This document shows, piece by piece, positions 21,886 to 22,840 of a DNA stretch of 22,840 nt. The position numbers were made by a program, and so were the translations under genes. Each line of letters begins with the position of its first letter. Positions within the stretch are counted from its first letter, which is position 1. This stretch comes from an uncultured Oscillospiraceae bacterium (GTDB lineage Bacteria > Bacillota > Clostridia > Oscillospirales > Oscillospiraceae): assembly GCA_947630345.1 (NCBI GenBank), contig CANRHF010000008.1, positions 1 to 22,840 on the forward strand. The letters run 5' to 3'. The notes under the pieces are model-generated. The model worked only from the letters and a program-made list of their open reading frames with translations, was not told where the DNA came from and did not search any database.

Positions 21886-22350
21886 TTATTCGGACTTTTC
21901 TCCGGCGGCGTCTTCTCCGGCATCGTTTACCGCTTTAAGGCCCGCCTTCAGCAGCTTCATCAGCCAGGGTGGAATTTTGGAACCCATGGCGGCGGCGTTT
22001 TCCAGGATGCTGCCGGTCTCCGTCAAAATATACCACGCCAGCACCAGGGGCAATATCAGCTCCGGCCAGGTAAAGTCGGGGATATTGGCGCAGATCACCC
22101 CCATAACGGCGTCGGCGGAGGCGGCCACCGCCACCACCGCAATGGTGCCACCCTTGTGCCAAAGCCCCTCCCGGGCCGCCGCGCTGCTCCACCGGCCGGA
22201 TTTCAGGGCGGCGGCGGAGCCGGTCAGATAGTCCAGGGCCATCACCGCCACCCACACCAGGGCCATGATCCCCTTCCACCCCAGTATGGTCCCCAGGGCG
22301 GAGAAGAAAGCCGTCAGAGCGACTTTCCAGCGCGTCATCTGTTCGTTCAT
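21886..22350 (-). CDS. Phage holin, phage_holin_4_1-like family
   Basis: A small membrane protein of 154 residues. In lytic phages such holins make the inner-membrane holes that release endolysin; in tailocin-like clusters they serve particle release. Three or so membrane segments are visible (about 11-28, 29-46 and 68-105). The family-typical DYLTGSAAALKSGRWSSAAAREGLWHKGG stretch lies near residues 40-68, and the C-terminal tail is hydrophilic and acidic (EDAAGEKSE). GGAGGG is seven bases before ATG 22350. It lies downstream of a tail-fibre-like gene, the common order in phage late regions, but no endolysin gene follows on this strand. Confidence 0.88.
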   Translation of the reverse strand: MNEQMTRWKVALTAFFSALGTILGWKGIMALVWVAVMALDYLTGSAAALKSGRWSSAAAREGLWHKGGTIAVVAVAASADAVMGVICANIPDFTWPELILPLVLAWYILTETGSILENAAAMGSKIPPWLMKLLKAGLKAVNDAGEDAAGEKSE

Positions 22351-22432
22351 GGTTTTCCCTCCGTTTTTCGTTATTCCAGACCGACGACCGTTGTAAAAAC
22401 TTGGGAGTTCAAATTTGAAAGTATTCTACGCC

Positions 22433-22840
22433 TTATACAAAACTCATCGTCTTCCACGCGCTCCAACTTCCCGCGGTCTTGCTGCGAACTTTGCATTGCG
22501 GTGTTGCTGTATCATTGCCAAACGCCATTTGAAAACCATAGCCATTTCCCGCATCGATATTTAATAATATAAAAGAATGAAAAGGTTTATTTTCCGGTAA
22601 ATCGGCTGTATATGGTATAAAAAAGAAACCGCTATGTAAAGTATTATAGTTTTGGGTGCTTTCAACATTTATTGCAATCGCGTTTGTAGCTGTGTCGGCC
22701 GTCAGGGCGTGATTTGCTTGCGTCGCTGCTGCCGCGTTTGTAGCTGCATCGGCTGTCAGGGCATGATTTGCTTGCGTCGCTGTTGCAGCGTTTCCACCAA
22801 ACCAACTTTTGGCTGCGTCTCGATTTAAAGTGAGAGGAAC
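22433..22840 (-). CDS. Phage tail fibre-like protein, C-terminal part (start outside window)
   Basis: The frame is open from the right window edge to a TAA at 22433-22435 (135 residues seen). It begins with two and a half 18-residue repeats of the type NAATATQANHALTADAAT, an Ala-rich pattern usual in the shafts of phage fibres. About 90 residues follow that resemble a pyocin-knob-like tip, with FFFIPYTADLPENKPFHSF, GFQMAFGND and the closing RSKTAGSWSAWKTMSFV. The base composition is clearly more AT-rich than the rest of the window, which supports phage origin. It is followed after 82 bases by the holin. The host-binding role is inferred from the family. Confidence 0.75.
   Translation of the reverse strand, partial: VPLTLNRDAAKSWFGGNAATATQANHALTADAATNAAAATQANHALTADTATNAIAINVESTQNYNTLHSGFFFIPYTADLPENKPFHSFILLNIDAGNGYGFQMAFGNDTATPQCKVRSKTAGSWSAWKTMSFV
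22680..22787 (-). repeat. 54-bp tandem repeat within the tail fibre gene
   Basis: Two adjacent 54-bp units (22680-22733 and 22734-22787) differ at only a few positions, and a third partial unit begins at 22788. Each encodes 18 residues (NAxxATQANHALTADxAT). The unit length is a multiple of three, so copy-number change would keep the frame and lengthen or shorten the fibre shaft. Confidence 0.85.

Noticed and set aside
22680..22800. CRISPR-like array in the lower-GC right end
   Set aside because: The repeats are directly adjacent with no spacers, keep the reading frame and encode a fibre-type peptide repeat.

Overview
This 22.8 kb window is chromosomal DNA of high GC content. It looks like a Gram-positive anaerobe of the class Clostridia, probably the gut family Oscillospiraceae (Oscillibacter/Flavonifractor-like). 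That placement is an inference. It rests on a CIRCE-controlled hrcA-grpE-dnaK-dnaJ cluster, a short Gram-positive-type DnaK, a PdaA-type deacetylase typical of endospore formers, BioY, an FchA/FolD/Fhs one-carbon operon, strong AGGAGG ribosome sites and textbook sigma-A promoters with 17-bp spacers. No rRNA, tRNA, CRISPR array or IS transposase was seen.

Layout: (1) 1-2716 is mostly on the minus strand: glyceraldehyde-3-phosphate dehydrogenase (3' end outside the window), an AlaX-type alanyl-tRNA editing protein and a small HPr-like protein. A perfect-consensus plus-strand promoter with no adjacent gene lies between the last two. (2) 2773-5499 is on the plus strand: the tRNA methylthiotransferase MtaB, the biotin transporter BioY behind a BirA-like operator, and a PdaA-like polysaccharide deacetylase. 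(3) 5500-6239 has no convincing gene; it holds two inverted copies of a hairpin-rich dispersed repeat. (4) 6240-11674 is the heat-shock cluster hrcA-grpE-dnaK-dnaJ, with a dCMP deaminase as its last gene and then a strong terminator. (5) 11710-15117 is a one-carbon operon, fhs-fchA-folD. (6) 15150-15375 is a third copy of the repeat. (7) 15444-16766 is a DUF1576-type membrane protein. (8) 16803-19918 is a minus-strand pair of paralogous lipoproteins behind one strong promoter. (9) 19995-21794 is a divergent lipid pair: an MGDG-synthase-type glycosyltransferase overlapping a PlsY-like acyltransferase. (10) 21800-22840 is phage-derived and on the minus strand: a holin and the C-terminal end of a tail-fibre-like protein, with clearly lower GC.

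How the genes work together: HrcA and CIRCE should repress the chaperone operon. Fhs, FchA and FolD together convert formate and THF to methylene-THF. FolD here lacks the Lys and Gln needed for cyclohydrolase activity, so FchA probably supplies that step. Biotin uptake appears to be controlled through BirA binding across the mtaB stop codon and the bioY -35 box. The glycosyltransferase and PlsY-like pair suggests membrane glycolipid synthesis.

The most notable non-coding signal is the three-copy repeat. Its main hairpin keeps 12-13 perfect base pairs although the three outermost pairs differ in every copy. This is covariation-type evidence that the structure matters.
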